Source of the DNA: UBA1181 sp045113275
GTDB taxonomy: Bacteria > Bacteroidota > Bacteroidia > Bacteroidales > Paludibacteraceae
Length of the DNA: 64,000 bases
Direction: 5' to 3'
Assembly: GCA_045113275.1 (NCBI GenBank)
Contig: JBGUIU010000209.1
Span: 1-64,000, forward strand
Position 1 is the first letter of the stretch, and each line of letters starts with the position of its first letter. Position numbers and translations under genes: made by a program. Shown here one piece after another: positions 62,271-64,000 of the stretch. Under the pieces are notes generated by a model. That model made no database searches. It had not been told where the DNA came from and saw only the letters and a list, made by a program, of their open reading frames with translations.

Positions 62271-62468
62271 CTAACTTTCTGGGGCATATCCCATAGGTAA
62301 GTCAATAGCAAATCGTCTCTTCCGTTAATTTTGGTAATTCTTCCCGAAATTCAGATACCTTCACTCCCCCGAATGTGGCTTATCTTTGTATCAGTAAACA
62401 CAGAGCAAGAAACCATCTGCAACTTTTCTTGTAAACACAGCAAATGTCTGCTGTTCAACAATTAGTTG

Positions 62469-62476
62469 TATATTTG
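62469..62476 (+). promoter_or_regulatory. -7 element for the flavodoxin gene
   Basis: TATATTTG, 42 bp before the ATG at 62519. Confidence 0.55.
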
Positions 62477-62518
62477 GAATCTGCAGTAATTTTTTTTAGT
62501 ATATAAATAATAAAGGAC

Positions 62519-63082
62519 ATGAGAAAAATATTTTTATTCATAACCGCATTCTTAGCGATTGCATTTAGTGCTTGTTCACAAACTAATAACAATAAACAAA
62601 CTTCTAATCAAATGGAAAACAAAACATTAGTTGCCTATTTTTCCGCTTCGGGTGTAACGAAAAAGGTGGCTCAAGAACTTGCGGAGGTGGCTAATGCCGA
62701 TCTCCACGAAATCAAACCCGAAAAGATTTATACCGATGCCGACCTCGATTGGCACGATAAGCAATCGCGTTCGTCGGTAGAGATGGCCGATAAAAAGTCA
62801 CGTCCTGCCATTACAGCTAAACTCTCCAACATGTCTGACTATCAAACAATTTACGTTGGATTCCCTATTTGGTGGTACACTGCTCCGACCATTATCAATA
62901 CTTTCTTCGAGAGTTATGATTTCAGTGGCAAAACCGTTTACTTGTTTGCAACAAGTGGTGGTAGCACCATCGACAAGGCTGTCAAGGATTTGAAGGCGGC
63001 TTATCCTAAGATCAATATCAAAAGCGGTCGCCTGCTCAACTATGCAGGTAAAAATGAGTTGCAGGAATTTGTTGGGAAGTGA
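62519..63082 (+). CDS. Exported flavodoxin-family lipoprotein
   Basis: A 187-residue protein with a lipobox AFSAC (Cys19), a short linker, and a flavodoxin domain: FMN phosphate loop YFSASGVTKKVA, GFPIWWYTAPTIINTF, and FATSGGSTIDKAVKDL. Such domains are usually cytoplasmic; here the signal puts the FMN protein in the envelope. FMN-binding aromatic residues WWY are present. The next gene, on the opposite strand, is an AraC regulator, a common partner in Bacteroidetes reductase loci. Confidence 0.88.
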   Translation: MRKIFLFITAFLAIAFSACSQTNNNKQTSNQMENKTLVAYFSASGVTKKVAQELAEVANADLHEIKPEKIYTDADLDWHDKQSRSSVEMADKKSRPAITAKLSNMSDYQTIYVGFPIWWYTAPTIINTFFESYDFSGKTVYLFATSGGSTIDKAVKDLKAAYPKINIKSGRLLNYAGKNELQEFVGK

Positions 63083-63120
63083 TGATTAGATAGTATCGAA
63101 CTATAATACAGAATGGTACA

Positions 63121-63165
63121 ATCGGCAAAATGCTTTCGTGGAAGGTGTTTTGCCGATTTTGTTTG
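63121..63165 (+). terminator. Terminator after the flavodoxin gene
   Basis: ATCGGCAAAA (63121-63130) pairs with TTTTGCCGAT (63148-63157), with T residues after it. Confidence 0.8.
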
Positions 63166-63205
63166 AATTGACGAGCAAACACTTCCTCTCCTTTTTGTTC
63201 TCCTC

Positions 63206-64000
63206 TCACCCCTTCCGATACTCCTTCGGACTCATACCCTTCAGACGCAAGAAGAACTTGCTAAATGAAGGGGTGTCGGCAAAGTGGAGATAGTCAGCTA
63301 TCTGGGAGATGCTCAGTTGGGAGGTTTTCAACAGGAATGTTGCCTCAATCATTAGCATCTGATTGATATAGTCGATAACAGTGCGACCTGTCACCTGACG
63401 AACCACGCGAGAGAGATAGACTGTAGAGATATGGAGCTGGTTGGCGTAGAACGGGATGTCGTGGTGCTGAGCAAAGTGGCGAGGCAGCAGACGAATAAAT
63501 TCGATGAAAATTTCCTCCACACGCTGGGGTGTCTGACGGTGTACGATGGCACGCTGCTGGGCATTCTGCAGGTCAAGCAGGAATATGGAATAGAGCATAC
63601 GCAATACCTCACCTTTGTATATATGATCGGAATGAATATAGCTGATGATTTCGCGCATTTTCATGAGCAGATGCTTTACGGAATCTGAGGCCAATGTCTG
63701 TTTCGGCTCATGCAACTGTACGATGGGCATGTAGGCCAGATGTACAAGGTCATGGACGGATGGTGCCTCGATGGTGACATGCTCATCGGCCATCAGGCAG
63801 AAACCGTGGAAATCGTCAGAGGTAGCCATGACGGAGACGGGAAGGCATGGTGAATAGATGTACAAATCGTTGGGATGAATCGTCAGTTCACGACCATTGT
63901 AGTGAATCGTCATCCACCCTTTGTCAACCAGCATAAAGGCGAAGCAGGAAACGAATCCCTTCGTCAGGTTGGTACGAAGGATTATCTCTGCATTTGTTTC
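63206..64000 (-). CDS. AraC-family transcriptional regulator (5' end outside window)
   Basis: The frame is open to the window edge, giving at least 264 residues. The N-terminal sensing part (beta-rich, YNGRELTIHPNDLYIYSPCLPV) resembles a cupin-like AraC ligand domain. The C-terminal double helix-turn-helix has FYANQLHISTVYLSRVVRQVTGRTVIDYI and FLLKTSQLSISQIADYLHFADTPSFSKFFLRLKGMSPKEYR, the AraC signature. It converges on the flavodoxin gene. The ATG at 63934 is not necessarily the start. Confidence 0.9.
   Translation of the reverse strand, partial: ETNAEIILRTNLTKGFVSCFAFMLVDKGWMTIHYNGRELTIHPNDLYIYSPCLPVSVMATSDDFHGFCLMADEHVTIEAPSVHDLVHLAYMPIVQLHEPKQTLASDSVKHLLMKMREIISYIHSDHIYKGEVLRMLYSIFLLDLQNAQQRAIVHRQTPQRVEEIFIEFIRLLPRHFAQHHDIPFYANQLHISTVYLSRVVRQVTGRTVIDYINQMLMIEATFLLKTSQLSISQIADYLHFADTPSFSKFFLRLKGMSPKEYRKG

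Noticed and set aside
62243..62400. Possible fluoride riboswitch upstream of crcB
   Set aside because: The promoter motif is only 20 bp from the start, and no conserved crcB-motif structure was recognised.
1..64000. Transposases, integrases, tRNA genes and phage genes
   Set aside because: None could be recognised on either strand, and no inverted repeats of insertion-sequence type flank any gene.

Overview
The window is about 64 kb of a moderately AT-rich chromosome from a member of the Bacteroidetes, most likely the order Bacteroidales. The grounds are: repeated Bacteroidetes-type -7 elements (TAnnTTTG, usually TATCTTTG or TAAATTTG) directly upstream of genes on both strands; C-terminal sorting domains of the type IX secretion system (T9SS) on at least two secreted proteins; families typical of this phylum (BT_3928-type DoxX protein, bactofilin, LytS/LytTR pair, MetA plus MetY methionine route); and weak Shine-Dalgarno sequences. 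Xylan-degrading functions and an anaerobe-like gene set suggest a gut or rumen fibre degrader, but that is inference.

Layout. 1-77: 3' end of a 5S rRNA and its terminator. 0.1-3.5 kb: a small unknown gene, a U32 peptidase-family protein and metA, all on the minus strand. 3.7-7.3 kb: a plus-strand operon ruvX-def-TPR-DoxX/MauE-tpiA. 7.4-11 kb: two lipoproteins and thrS. 11.1-15.2 kb: fused aspartokinase/homoserine dehydrogenase, bactofilin and pheS (minus). 15.3-18.6 kb: LytS/LytTR two-component pair and an orphan TolC-type protein. 18.7-27 kb: pyrC and a polyprenol-phosphate mannosyltransferase-like gene, mfd, metY with a divergent Lrp regulator, and a HAD phosphatase. 27-33.4 kb: the DNA metabolism operon dnaX-sbcD-sbcC (minus). 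33.5-42.3 kb: one giant gene for a 2927-residue secreted repeat protein. 42.5-49.8 kb: guaD, an alpha-oxoamine synthase and PBP1 (minus), then a Yip1-like protein, smpB, a tandem ABC ATPase and a TonB-C-domain protein (plus). 49.9-54.7 kb: DUF2167 protein, pgk, a T9SS-exported esterase and an EEP nuclease/phosphatase (minus). 55-58.8 kb: a 1241-residue multi-enzyme xylanase. 58.9-64 kb: a second esterase, a GT4 glycosyltransferase, a small membrane protein, a CrcB fluoride channel, an exported flavodoxin and a truncated AraC regulator.

How the genes fit together. Three scattered loci build methionine from aspartate by direct sulfhydrylation: aspartokinase/homoserine dehydrogenase, a MetA that carries the Glu111 associated with acetyl-CoA use, and MetY. 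The region from 52.4 to 59.7 kb holds three secreted carbohydrate-type esterase activities and an endoxylanase, with no SusC/SusD pair, so it looks like a T9SS-exported xylan attack system rather than a classic polysaccharide utilisation locus.

Most notable observations: (1) dnaX is split by a run of ten A residues, exactly where slippage would yield a short gamma (368 aa) and a long tau (589 aa); (2) the CE6-GH11-CBM6-CE15-sorting-domain fusion enzyme; (3) the giant repeat protein, whose central part is built from exact 300-bp double repeats and an upstream 282-bp repeat block.
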